This document shows positions 14,921 to 22,807 of a stretch of 24,172 nucleotides of DNA, one piece after another. Location: positions 1 through 24,172 of the IMG/VR virus record IMGVR_UViG_3300036770_005578. One strand, 5' to 3'. This stretch comes from a virus. A program made the position numbers and the translations under genes. Each line of letters begins with the position of its first letter. The stretch's first letter is position 1. The notes under the pieces were generated by a model. It saw only the letters and a list, made by a program, of their open reading frames with translations, was not told where the DNA came from and ran no database searches.

Positions 14921-15369
14921 AGTTGTGCATCCTCCATGCCCGCGATGCGCAGGCGAGTGATGTGTCCCAGCATGAAGTTCTTGCTTTCAAAGGACTTCAT
15001 AATGCCCAGCCAGCGGTTACGCAGGTAGGCCACTTCATTGATGATGGTCTCAAAGTCAATGACTTCGTCTTCACCATCCACGTACTTTTCAGCATCACGC
15101 GCACTCAGCGCTCGCGCATAGTTTTCCAGATACTTCTGGAAGTGTCGTCGACGTATCTTGCGCAGTTGGATGTTGAGATAGCTCAGCACGGCTTCGATCT
15201 CTTGCAGTTGATTGAAGCGATATTCTGTGATGCCCGGCAACTCTTTGATGTTGCGCTCAATCACGCCACCGATGCGGCACTCTGCTCGGGCACCCTCCAA
15301 CTCATGCTCGTAGTGCGCGATGAAGTCGGGAATGGCTGACAAATCATTGGTTACTCTACTGTACCACAT
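14917..15369 (-). CDS. uvsY: UvsY-type recombination mediator
   Basis: This 150-residue protein is close to the usual length of T4-type UvsY (about 140). It is mostly helical and charged. The C-terminal region (about residues 100-145: FETIINEVAYLRNRWLGIMK, then FESKNFMLGHITRLR) matches the conserved C-terminus of UvsY in T4-like phages, where UvsY helps load UvsX onto gp32-coated single-stranded DNA. The ATG at 15369 lies 14 bases inside the radical SAM gene and is preceded by AGGAG at a good distance, one of the clearest ribosome-binding sites in the window. That UvsX and gp32 are encoded a few genes away supports the call. Confidence 0.88.
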   Translation of the reverse strand: MWYSRVTNDLSAIPDFIAHYEHELEGARAECRIGGVIERNIKELPGITEYRFNQLQEIEAVLSYLNIQLRKIRRRHFQKYLENYARALSARDAEKYVDGEDEVIDFETIINEVAYLRNRWLGIMKSFESKNFMLGHITRLRIAGMEDAQL

Positions 15370-16624
15370 CGTGGTCTCCTGTGCTCAGCAATGCGCGATA
15401 TGGCACCATCCAGGGATACAGAGATTCCCAGTTGGTGCCGCGGCGGCGATCCTTTTCATCCAAGTATATTAACAGATTTCTTATCTGTTCGCGATCCTCT
15501 CCGGTGCTGCGACTCTTGAGCATGAGTCCACGCATGTTTTCTCGGGCCAATCGATTTTCATCTGAGTCCTGGGGCATGCGTTGGATCAGGCGCTCAAAAT
15601 CCGGCAAGAATCTATCACCAAAGATGTTGATCTTGAGATAATCTGGATTGGGGGAGGCATCTGAGAACCAATGCCCTATGGGCCTTTGTTGGCGCCATTG
15701 GTTGAGGCGATCCATGAGATCGGCTGCTGTACCTATGGTCAAGGGCGTGATGGTTTGACTGATGTTGAGTTTGATCCATTTGTGTGCCAACAGGGTTTCA
15801 AAATTGCGTTGCCATTGATCTAGATCCAGGCCCCAGCGCACAAACTCCTGTTGTGGTCCCCAACAATCGATGCTGGCACTGATGTCGATCCTCCGGATCT
15901 TCCGGTGCTGAATCAAGTTCCGGAAGGTCTGGATGTATTGCTGCAACCTGGCATCAGGAATCATGAGGTTGGTCACGATGTTGATCTCGCAGTCAGGATT
16001 GGGATAACGATCGATCATGTCCAATAGCTCTTGGAACTCTTTCATGATCAACGGTTCCCCGCCCAAGACATGCAGGCGGCGCAGTTTCTGGAATCCGGTC
16101 TCGAACCATCTCCAAAAACTAGGTGCTAGATCTCGATATGTGTTGCTGTGTGACTGCAACAGCACGCCACTCTGATGGAACCTACCGTGCTTGGCGTTTT
16201 CGTTGTTGATCACGCTGCTGTATCTGGGCTGGCAATACAAGCAGCCCAAGTTACAGGTGTTGCTGAACATCACGTCAATCACCGTGGGTTCCACGCTGGT
16301 GGCCGTGGGATCGTCTATCAGCTGCTGGGGAATTTGATTGGCAGGATCTGAAAGATGCCTGATGCGATCACTGACTCCGCCTTCGGCTTCGATGGTTCGA
16401 CAGTAGCCACAGTTTTTTTCCGGCCATTCACCGCGCAGCATGGCCTCGCGGTCAGCGATCTTTACCGGAGTGTTATGGAAGTCGTTGAAATTTTCCGGCG
16501 TGAGTTCGCTGTGCGCTGTTCGCCAGCAACTGGCCGTGACTCCGTTGTTTAGATAGAGAGTGCTCCAGGACCACTTGAGCTGGCAGGCTGTGGGTGTCTT
16601 GATAGGGAAAACGCGCTGCGACAA
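15356..16624 (-). CDS. Radical SAM protein with N-terminal twitch-like domain
   Basis: This 422-residue protein has the radical SAM signature CNLGCLYC (C124, C128, C131), which binds the catalytic 4Fe-4S cluster, and GGEP (188-191) for the SAM amino group. Four further cysteines sit in front of the core: C14, then G28-x4-C33, then C72-x2-C75. This C-x13-G-x4-C...C-x2-C pattern resembles a SPASM/twitch auxiliary-cluster domain placed at the N-terminus, as in the 'N-terminal twitch' radical SAM group known from phages. Such proteins usually modify peptides, but the target is unknown. The start appears to be TTG at 16624, directly after the stop of the small acidic gene, with GAGG eight bases upstream. 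No later ATG is plausible without losing C14. Confidence 0.88.
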   Translation of the reverse strand: MSQRVFPIKTPTACQLKWSWSTLYLNNGVTASCWRTAHSELTPENFNDFHNTPVKIADREAMLRGEWPEKNCGYCRTIEAEGGVSDRIRHLSDPANQIPQQLIDDPTATSVEPTVIDVMFSNTCNLGCLYCQPRYSSVINNENAKHGRFHQSGVLLQSHSNTYRDLAPSFWRWFETGFQKLRRLHVLGGEPLIMKEFQELLDMIDRYPNPDCEINIVTNLMIPDARLQQYIQTFRNLIQHRKIRRIDISASIDCWGPQQEFVRWGLDLDQWQRNFETLLAHKWIKLNISQTITPLTIGTAADLMDRLNQWRQQRPIGHWFSDASPNPDYLKINIFGDRFLPDFERLIQRMPQDSDENRLARENMRGLMLKSRSTGEDREQIRNLLIYLDEKDRRRGTNWESLYPWMVPYRALLSTGDHDVVQ

Positions 16625-16876
16625 CTAGTCATCCTCGTAGTCATCGTCCCCATCGTAATACTCTTCTTCCTCTTCATCGTCTTGAGTATCTTTGCCAAAC
16701 TGTCCCAGGGCTTTCTTGACATCAGCATCGCCTTGGAAGGCATCCAAGATGTCATCGGGGTCAAAGTTGTTGTCGATCAAGAGATTCACCAAGGCATCAG
16801 CGGCGTCTGCGCGATCCGTGACAATGATGAATCTTTTGATTTCGCTCCAGGTGTCGGCTACTAGGTCAATACTCAT
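16625..16876 (-). CDS. Small acidic protein with poly-Asp/Glu tail
   Basis: This 83-residue protein has a helical N-terminal part (about 1-60, MSIDLVADTWSEIKRF onward) that resembles small conserved proteins I associate with T4-like marine phages. The tail after residue 62 is almost wholly Asp, Glu, Tyr and Gly (EEEEEYYDGDDDYEDD). No function is recognised. An acidic tail could mimic DNA or contact a DNA-binding protein, as the gp32 tail does. The gene sits between the C-methyltransferase and the radical SAM gene; the radical SAM start follows its stop without a gap. GAGGTAAG ten bases ahead of the ATG provides a ribosome-binding site. It could be a partner or substrate of the radical SAM enzyme; this is speculation. 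Confidence 0.75.
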   Translation of the reverse strand: MSIDLVADTWSEIKRFIIVTDRADAADALVNLLIDNNFDPDDILDAFQGDADVKKALGQFGKDTQDDEEEEEYYDGDDDYEDD

Positions 16877-16894
16877 ATGGGATACTTACCTCGA

Positions 16895-18115
16895 TCAAAG
16901 TGAAAGAAAATCTACGTTGGAATTGATGTTGCTGACCGTTTTCATAAGGTGCGCACTGAGGTTCCAAGTCAACAACAGCGCCGTGGCACTGGGATGATTG
17001 GCAAACTCTTCATCGTGCCGGATGGGTATGCGCGTCAAGGGCGTGAACTTGCCCTGTTTTAGCGGACTGGCATCAGTGATGCTGTGTATGAGGCTGCTGT
17101 CCAGACCATACCAGGTCAAGGCTGTGTTGGCCTTGGCCGCTGCGCCCACGCCTATGACCGGTACTTCGGGACGCTCGTTGATGCGCTCATAAAATTTTTG
17201 CATCCACTGATTGCGTCGCATCACCAACTGCTGATACCATGCTCGGTATGCATCAGGTGAGAACAGGCCCGCGGCGCGCTCGGCCTGGATCATTTGGTTC
17301 AACACTGCATTGTGTGGACGACCCAGTTGTGCGGCCACGCGCAGTGAACCACCATGGTAGTTGATGCGATCAATGGCCACGATACCAAATCCCGCAGATT
17401 CCAGCAGATGCTTCAGCGAGCTCACTGTGAAGTAGCTCACATGTTCGTGATAGATCTGATCAAACCTTTGGCCTTGTACCAGATCCAGCAGGTAGGGAAC
17501 TTCAAACACCCAATATCCTCCACGGAACAGGGCGCTCTTGACTGTGTTGGCAAAGGCCACGGGATCATTGGCATGGTTCAACACATTGTTGGAAATCACC
17601 GCGGCCACTTTGCCCTTGCGATGCACCACTTCTGCAGCGGATGTTTCATTCCACATAGTGGGCAAGCACTCAAGGCCACGTGCTCGTGCCAGCTCGATCA
17701 TGCCAGGGCTGGGATCAATGCCTATGACCTGCACGCCGCGATTTTGCAGCAGTTCCAGGAGATAGCCATCGTTGCTGCCCACTTCCACCACAGGACGCGA
17801 GGCTATGTTGCAGTTGCGCATGATCCAGTCCGCCAGCTCGTGCCAATGGCGCTGGGCAGGAATGTTGTTGGCGCTGGTATAACTGTAGTCGTACAGCGTA
17901 TACCTATGGCTGTCATCAGTGACGTTGGTGAGCTGCAGATAGCCGGTCAAGGTGTCTAGACCGCAGGTCAAGGGAAAACTGGGTTCGCTGAGATGCAGTT
18001 GATGCACACCCACAAACGAGTCTGCGCAGGCGTGCATGCCAAAGTCCAACACAGGCACCAGATCCTGACCACTGATCAGGCTGGTTTTATGATGTGTACA
18101 GGCGGGCTGTGTCAT
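16895..18115 (-). CDS. C-methyltransferase of the NovU/TylCIII family
   Basis: This 406-residue protein has the three-part layout of sugar C-methyltransferases. Residues 1 to about 60 are a small N-terminal (zinc-type) domain, followed by a central SAM fold with VVEVGSNDGYLLELL (109-123) and a C-terminal Methyltransf_14-like domain containing VIGVGAAAKANT (about 320-331). These enzymes add a methyl group to a carbon of a keto-sugar nucleotide. The N-terminal zinc pairs are incomplete here: C6-T-H-H and C51-G-L-D instead of two CxxC pairs, although histidine or aspartate could still bind metal. The start overlaps the uvsX stop as ATGA, so a sugar-modifying gene is translationally coupled to the recombinase. 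An 18-base gap follows. Confidence 0.87.
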   Translation of the reverse strand: MTQPACTHHKTSLISGQDLVPVLDFGMHACADSFVGVHQLHLSEPSFPLTCGLDTLTGYLQLTNVTDDSHRYTLYDYSYTSANNIPAQRHWHELADWIMRNCNIASRPVVEVGSNDGYLLELLQNRGVQVIGIDPSPGMIELARARGLECLPTMWNETSAAEVVHRKGKVAAVISNNVLNHANDPVAFANTVKSALFRGGYWVFEVPYLLDLVQGQRFDQIYHEHVSYFTVSSLKHLLESAGFGIVAIDRINYHGGSLRVAAQLGRPHNAVLNQMIQAERAAGLFSPDAYRAWYQQLVMRRNQWMQKFYERINERPEVPVIGVGAAAKANTALTWYGLDSSLIHSITDASPLKQGKFTPLTRIPIRHDEEFANHPSATALLLTWNLSAHLMKTVSNINSNVDFLSL

Positions 18116-19170
18116 TCGGTATCCTCGGTTTCTTCTGTGGCAGTGGCCGGAGTGATACGAGCAAAGTCTGCCATGAGCTTGTCAAGGCATCCATCCTCGT
18201 TGGCTTCCCAACCCTTGCGGAAGTATTTAACTATTTCTCCGTCTGAAGTCACGAACATCAAGCGGTTGCCATCCTTTTTCAGGATGTTTTTCTTCTCCGC
18301 GAGATCCACCAACCCCGAGTAGGGATTCATGCCGGTCTCGTAGGGGATCTTGACCTGCACACCTTCAAAGGGCTTGCTGTAGCGTGTTTTCATGACCTTG
18401 CAAGCGGCCCGGATGCCCATGACGTCCGAGATCTTGTTGCCGTCCTCGTCCTCTTTGAGCTTGAGCTTCTTCATGGCCACCACGATGGAACTGGCGTAGA
18501 TAAAGCCTTGACCGCCCGAGATCTTGTCATCGGGATCAAACATGTCCTGGCTGGCATAGGTATGATTGGTACACACCATGCCCACATTGTAGGCACCAAA
18601 CATGTTGACGCAGTTGCGTACCAAGGCAGTGAGGCTCTTGGCCTTGCGACCCAGGTCGCCCTTCATGTCACCCGACTCAAACTGGTTCACGTCTGTGGGT
18701 GTCAACAACATGCCCAGGCTGTCTATCACGAACAACACCTTGGGACGTTCTTCCCCGGGCAGCGTCTTGTATTCTGCCATGAAAGTGGATATGGTCTTGG
18801 CCACGTCGTCGATCATGGCCATGCTGAGTTTCAGCAGTTTGCCTTCGCTGGTGTCTACGCCCAAGGCACGCAACCACTCTTCATCAAGGGCGTTTTCTGT
18901 GTCCACCAACACCACGAAGATGCCTTGCTGTTGCGCATGTTTGACGATGTTGCCGGAACAGATGTAGCTCTTGCCCGCGCCCGACTCGCCTGCGAACACC
19001 GTTACCTTGCCCAGGGGGATGCCCTTGGTAAACTCGCCCGAGATGAGATAGTTCAGTGCATAGTTGCCGGTGCTGATCCAGTCGGTGGGATCGTTGAAAC
19101 CGATGGATAATCCATCGATGCTCTTGGTGATTTCCTTGCGGAACTTGCTGACGTCAAATGGCTTTGGCAT
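18112..19170 (-). CDS. uvsX: UvsX, RecA-like strand-exchange recombinase
   Basis: This 352-residue protein has Walker A GESGAGKS (61-68), DTEN at 90-93 with the likely catalytic glutamate, Walker B VLFVID (145-150), the TNHTY sensor segment (201-205) and the glycine-containing DNA loop (SGGQGF, 218-223). It is typical of UvsX in T4-like phages, especially the marine branch. The protein forms filaments on single-stranded DNA and drives recombination-dependent replication with UvsY and gp32. The C-terminus is an acidic, low-complexity tail (EETEDTE). AGGA ten bases ahead of the ATG and the 34-base gap upstream suggest its own translation start and possibly its own promoter. Confidence 0.97.
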   Translation of the reverse strand: MPKPFDVSKFRKEITKSIDGLSIGFNDPTDWISTGNYALNYLISGEFTKGIPLGKVTVFAGESGAGKSYICSGNIVKHAQQQGIFVVLVDTENALDEEWLRALGVDTSEGKLLKLSMAMIDDVAKTISTFMAEYKTLPGEERPKVLFVIDSLGMLLTPTDVNQFESGDMKGDLGRKAKSLTALVRNCVNMFGAYNVGMVCTNHTYASQDMFDPDDKISGGQGFIYASSIVVAMKKLKLKEDEDGNKISDVMGIRAACKVMKTRYSKPFEGVQVKIPYETGMNPYSGLVDLAEKKNILKKDGNRLMFVTSDGEIVKYFRKGWEANEDGCLDKLMADFARITPATATEETEDTE

Positions 19171-19204
19171 GGTGATTGTGTCCTTGATTAGTGTAGATAG
19201 TTTA
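19171..19204 (-). promoter_or_regulatory. Leader of uvsX with small palindrome
   Basis: This 34-base gap precedes uvsX. A perfect palindrome of two 5-base arms (ATAGT, TT, ACTAT; plus 19197-19208) straddles the stop of the upstream gene. On the minus strand it gives TATAGT, a fair -10-like box. AGGA at a ten-base distance from the uvsX ATG is the ribosome-binding site. No -35 box is evident, and a promoter here is only a suggestion. Confidence 0.35.
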
Positions 19205-20407
19205 CTATAAGTCTAGATTTTTCGCTAGTGTTTTGGGATTGATGTTGTATACATTCCGGCATTCATCCTGTATGTACTGGGGCAAATGCTCAAAATGTTC
19301 CTCCACCCAACAGTCGGGCCAACTGTCATCTTTGATGCTGTAATACTGGTTGATCCAATAAGACCTCTGCTGGCTCAAAGGCAAGAACTTTGCGATATGA
19401 TCTTGTCCAGGGAACCTTTGCCAGATCCTATGATATGATTCGTAGTCACAGCGTATGTGCTGCATCAGCACATGATAGTTATGCTCCAAGTCACAGGCTA
19501 TGTCTGCGGCATACTTGTTTATGTCAGAGAGCCAGTGCCGGAGATTTTCTACGATCATGTTGATGCGTCGCCGATCATCAGTTTCACTGTCATAGTCTGG
19601 ACAAGGAAGATATTGCTCGAAGGTCCGGTACCCCTGTGCTCGGAGATAGGCCAAGGTGCCCGGCAGGCCCACCATAATGAAAGGCTGCCGGTTGGCCATG
19701 GTGATCATGGTTTTTTCGGTCAGCGAAATCTCATCGTGCATCATGGTTTCATTCAAGAGCCTGAAGCTGGTGCGAGCAAAAATGTCAGGATCAAATGGAT
19801 ATGCGTTGTAGTGGAAACTACCTGCGGCTCCCAACATAGCTGGGATGGGATCCAAGGTCCGGACAGTGCGGTCAAGAAAGTCATGATATTGGGCATCGGT
19901 CAGTTCGGGCATGATGGATCTGCAGGTGCGTCGCAACGTAGGATCTAGGTACATGCTCCATTCAGCATGGTCCAGTAGACCTTGTGCGTATAACTCATAC
20001 ATCAGTCTTAGCCGCAAGGGACGATCGGGCTTGCCCATGGTATATAAAAATTTCTTGGCCTGCGGATTCCATCGTGAGTTGAGGCGCGTGGACTTGTACA
20101 AGTACATTTCAAAATAAAAACACAGCCGGTCCATGTTGACGTAGGCCAGCTCCACCGATTCAGGCATCTGTGGCGGAGTGGCCACATGACTCTGCTGTGG
20201 ATGCAGCAAACACCACAGGGGATTGTGCGGTTTCACACGCTGTATGTGATGCACCAGCTCTGACACCACCACGGGATGGATGTATTCAAAACTCCAGGCC
20301 ACCAAGGGCACATCATCTGGCCATTGGTGTGACCAAGACCATACTGATTCACCTTGCAATCGGTATAGATTGATGTTATAGGCATAGAAAGGTGCGTAGG
20401 GTTTCAT
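19205..20407 (-). CDS. Glycosyltransferase-like protein with TEK motif
   Basis: This 400-residue protein has a motif block in its second half that resembles the C-terminal part of GT10 (fucosyltransferase-like) and related phage enzymes. It contains RLLNET (216-221), ISLTEKTMITMANRQPFIMVG (about 227-247; the glutamate-lysine pair is E231, K232), PGTLAYLRAQGYRTF (249-263) and then an acidic D-Y-D-x-E-T-D-D-R-R segment. In GT10 this region binds GDP-fucose. The N-terminal 150 residues are rich in Trp and Tyr and not recognised. It is likely a GT-B transferase with unknown donor. The gene overlaps the next glycosyltransferase upstream by ATGA and lies between the desaturase block and uvsX. Confidence 0.65.
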   Translation of the reverse strand: MKPYAPFYAYNINLYRLQGESVWSWSHQWPDDVPLVAWSFEYIHPVVVSELVHHIQRVKPHNPLWCLLHPQQSHVATPPQMPESVELAYVNMDRLCFYFEMYLYKSTRLNSRWNPQAKKFLYTMGKPDRPLRLRLMYELYAQGLLDHAEWSMYLDPTLRRTCRSIMPELTDAQYHDFLDRTVRTLDPIPAMLGAAGSFHYNAYPFDPDIFARTSFRLLNETMMHDEISLTEKTMITMANRQPFIMVGLPGTLAYLRAQGYRTFEQYLPCPDYDSETDDRRRINMIVENLRHWLSDINKYAADIACDLEHNYHVLMQHIRCDYESYHRIWQRFPGQDHIAKFLPLSQQRSYWINQYYSIKDDSWPDCWVEEHFEHLPQYIQDECRNVYNINPKTLAKNLDL

Positions 20408-21390
20408 GCGTCAATCCACATCCTTACGTGTTTCACATAAGCACCGGACATGAAATGATCGTAGTTGTATTCGATGGTGTCCGACTCAAGGGCATAGAGA
20501 TCATGCCAATCCTGTGCGCCGAGATGCTCATACTTGCTCAACATGTCCAAGAGACGAACCAAACGCAGTACAGCATTGTTCTCGCTGTCAAACCCGTAGT
20601 CAAAAAGACGTCGGTAAGGTCGGAATCCGTAAATTTCTTCAAGGTGTCGGTGCCAGCCGGGCTGCGCATAGGCCACAAATAGTCCGCGCGTGATCACACT
20701 GTACAAGAATTTTTCTGTGACATAGGGATGATGCGAACTGCTCATGGTCTCGCTGACCACATGCACAAAACTCTGCGTCAAGGCTGATTCAAGATTGTAG
20801 ATGTTGCGCCCGTGATCGAAACGCACATGACCAAATCCCCAGCACTGGTTCCAAAATTTGGATTCGGGATCAGAAATAAATTGTTTGATTATGCCGCTGG
20901 TGTCTTGACCCAGTGTTTCCTGTATGATACCATCTAGACCATGTGGGTCCACAGCAAAATTTTTGCTACCGAATCCTGGGCGTAACCATCCACGCCGGTG
21001 AAGTGCTGAAACCAGGAACTGACGACCCACGCTGATGGCGCCGTTGAAACTGCAAACAAAATTTTGGAAGTCCACGGGCGGGTGGCGTTGATACAGTTTT
21101 AACGGCTCGTAGAGGTCACGGTGCTGTGGGCCTTTGAACAAATCAAATCTGATGTCTAGGTTGGGATATAATTTGCTGGCCCATGGCTCTAGATAATTGA
21201 CCCAAAAAAATCGTCGGCGCAGACCACGTTGTACACAGGCCTGTTGCAGACGGTGCAGCAGATCATTGTTGCCTTGTGCGTCAAAGACACCCAGATGGTC
21301 CACCAGCACGATGCCGTGTTGGGAATCCAGCCAGCGCTCAGGATCCCAATTATCAGTGTAGGGACTCAGGCATTCAATCATGTCTGACAT
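20404..21390 (-). CDS. GT10-like glycosyltransferase
   Basis: This 328-residue protein carries the same layout as its downstream neighbour: HVVSETM (200-206), YVTEKFLYSVITRGLFVAYA (about 213-232) and PGWHRHLEEIYGFRPYRRLFDYGFD (about 234-258), again echoing the GT10 C-terminal donor-binding region. The N-terminal half contains VCSFNGA (about 112-118), also usual in GT10-type folds. The pair probably arose by old duplication, but similarity outside the motifs is low by eye. The ATG at 21390 shares its A with the desaturase stop (TGATG); a TTG at 21393 is less likely. The protein is soluble. Fucose transfer is not established. Confidence 0.68.
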   Translation of the reverse strand: MSDMIECLSPYTDNWDPERWLDSQHGIVLVDHLGVFDAQGNNDLLHRLQQACVQRGLRRRFFWVNYLEPWASKLYPNLDIRFDLFKGPQHRDLYEPLKLYQRHPPVDFQNFVCSFNGAISVGRQFLVSALHRRGWLRPGFGSKNFAVDPHGLDGIIQETLGQDTSGIIKQFISDPESKFWNQCWGFGHVRFDHGRNIYNLESALTQSFVHVVSETMSSSHHPYVTEKFLYSVITRGLFVAYAQPGWHRHLEEIYGFRPYRRLFDYGFDSENNAVLRLVRLLDMLSKYEHLGAQDWHDLYALESDTIEYNYDHFMSGAYVKHVRMWIDA

Positions 21391-22151
21391 CAAGAAGGCG
21401 GGACGTAGCGCAGTTGGATGTTTTGTATGGGCCGGGGCAGTCGTTCAAATTTGACCAGGCCCACCAAGCTCAATGCTCGCAGCAGCCAATAGCTGAAATC
21501 AAACTCCCACCATCTCACGCCAAAATTGCTGCGATGTGGCCAACGATGATGGTTGCCGTGCAGGTGCTCACCGGCATATAGCAGGCCCACCAGTGGTACA
21601 TTCCTGGCTCGATCACTTGATGGCCGGCGATCACTGTTGTTCCAACCCGGAGCGCGATGTGTGATCCAGTTGAACACGCCGTGCCAAACTTTAAGCCCGC
21701 GGCAGGCCGCCCACAGCAGGATACCCCACCATTGGAACAACACCAAGCACAGGGCCAACAGCACCCATTGACCAATGGGCCACCGTTCTAACCAACGGTC
21801 TAGGCGTGTGGGATCCAAGCCTTGGAAACCCCTGGTGTTGTTTTCTATTTCTTCTGCTGTGAGCCACCTGCGTCGACTGGCAATCATGTCCCGCAGGCTG
21901 GAGAAATAGGGACTGTGGAGATCGCGTTCGGTATCGCTGTGCTTGTGATGTTCCACGTGCACCGCTACCCAGGTACGAACCCAGTCGCTGTAGTACTTTG
22001 GTTGGCTGGTCCACACCACTAGTTTGGCCAACACCACCAGACTGGGGTGCATGGTAAACTGTCTATGACTGAGGCTGCGATGGATGTACCACCACTTGAG
22101 GTTGGTGTAAATCACCAAAAACAACCACATTGCTACGAATTCCAAAGTCAT
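21390..22151 (-). CDS. Membrane fatty-acid desaturase (Delta9-type)
   Basis: This 253-residue protein has all three histidine boxes of the integral-membrane desaturases: HRSLSH (24-29), HVEHH (65-69) and HGNHH (198-202), plus the NWITH segment (161-165). Hydrophobic stretches at about 4-18, 36-50, 128-150 and 184-193 fit the usual two hairpins in the membrane. These di-iron enzymes put a double bond into acyl chains of lipids or acyl-CoA. Lipid desaturases have been reported in cyanophages, where they may keep host membranes fluid during infection. The ATG at 22151 shares its A with the upstream stop; GTG at 22154 is an alternative. AAGGAG lies just upstream but very close. Confidence 0.93.
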   Translation of the reverse strand: MTLEFVAMWLFLVIYTNLKWWYIHRSLSHRQFTMHPSLVVLAKLVVWTSQPKYYSDWVRTWVAVHVEHHKHSDTERDLHSPYFSSLRDMIASRRRWLTAEEIENNTRGFQGLDPTRLDRWLERWPIGQWVLLALCLVLFQWWGILLWAACRGLKVWHGVFNWITHRAPGWNNSDRRPSSDRARNVPLVGLLYAGEHLHGNHHRWPHRSNFGVRWWEFDFSYWLLRALSLVGLVKFERLPRPIQNIQLRYVPPS

Positions 22152-22807
22152 CACTCCTTGCTGCGATACTTGTATATAGCGGCTGTGATTTGCGAAAAAT
22201 CTTTATGTTCCCATTTGATAGTGATACTGCGTCTGGGATTATGCTTGGTGTAGGAGTTTTTGGCGTACCTTACAGCATGCACTATGTTGGTGTTCAACAG
22301 CACCGGTTTGTGCTCGATGCTGAAAGACACTGCTGGTTTGTTGGGAGGGTCCACACCCACGAAATCTCTCTCTAGGCCATTGTTGTATTGACTGTCGTAG
22401 AATTCCGTGACGCTGGGCAAATCGTGCATGACCGGATACACCAAGCTCACTTGCCTGGTCATGTCAATGTGATGTGGGATGATGGATCCGCCATACATCA
22501 ATTGCAAACGTATCACGGCTTCCTGGGCTAGATCCTCGCCCACCAACGCCTTGACACGATGTCTGATGCGTTCAGTGATGTCTTCGGCCAGACTAAGGCT
22601 GCGCATTTCGCTGGTGTTCTGGCAGAACCATCCGTAGTCTCGGCGACTTTGCCACCAACGACCCTTGGACAGCATTTTCTTCAAGTAAAACCAAGGACCA
22701 AACTTGGTACGTAGGTTGGGCAACTTGGAAATATCTAGATGGCGTAGGTGTTGGACGATGTCCTCATCTATCACAAAGTCATCCAGTTTTAGATACCAAT
22801 CGCTCAT
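22151..22807 (-). CDS. 2-oxoglutarate/Fe(II) oxygenase-like protein
   Basis: This 218-residue protein shows the metal-binding facial triad of the double-stranded beta-helix oxygenases. H113-x-D115 lies in IPHHIDMTRQ, with a distal histidine (H177) in LLNTNIVHAV, followed by an arginine (R192/R193) in PRRSITIKW that would hold 2-oxoglutarate. Proteins of this size and layout are common in T4-like marine phages but their substrates are mostly unknown; hydroxylation of a protein, sugar or lipid are all possible. The ATG at 22807 makes an ATGA overlap with the acyltransferase gene, so the longer reading from 22843 is rejected. It sits directly before the desaturase, another iron-dependent oxygen-using enzyme. 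Confidence 0.75.
   Translation of the reverse strand: MSDWYLKLDDFVIDEDIVQHLRHLDISKLPNLRTKFGPWFYLKKMLSKGRWWQSRRDYGWFCQNTSEMRSLSLAEDITERIRHRVKALVGEDLAQEAVIRLQLMYGGSIIPHHIDMTRQVSLVYPVMHDLPSVTEFYDSQYNNGLERDFVGVDPPNKPAVSFSIEHKPVLLNTNIVHAVRYAKNSYTKHNPRRSITIKWEHKDFSQITAAIYKYRSKE

Noticed and set aside
17354-17959. 201-codon open frame on the plus strand
   Set aside because: It lies opposite the conserved C-methyltransferase gene and shows no domain or ribosome-binding site.
18508-19110. 200-codon open frame on the plus strand opposite uvsX
   Set aside because: It is antisense to a certain uvsX gene, has no recognisable motif and is rich in His/Gly in the way of a mirrored frame.
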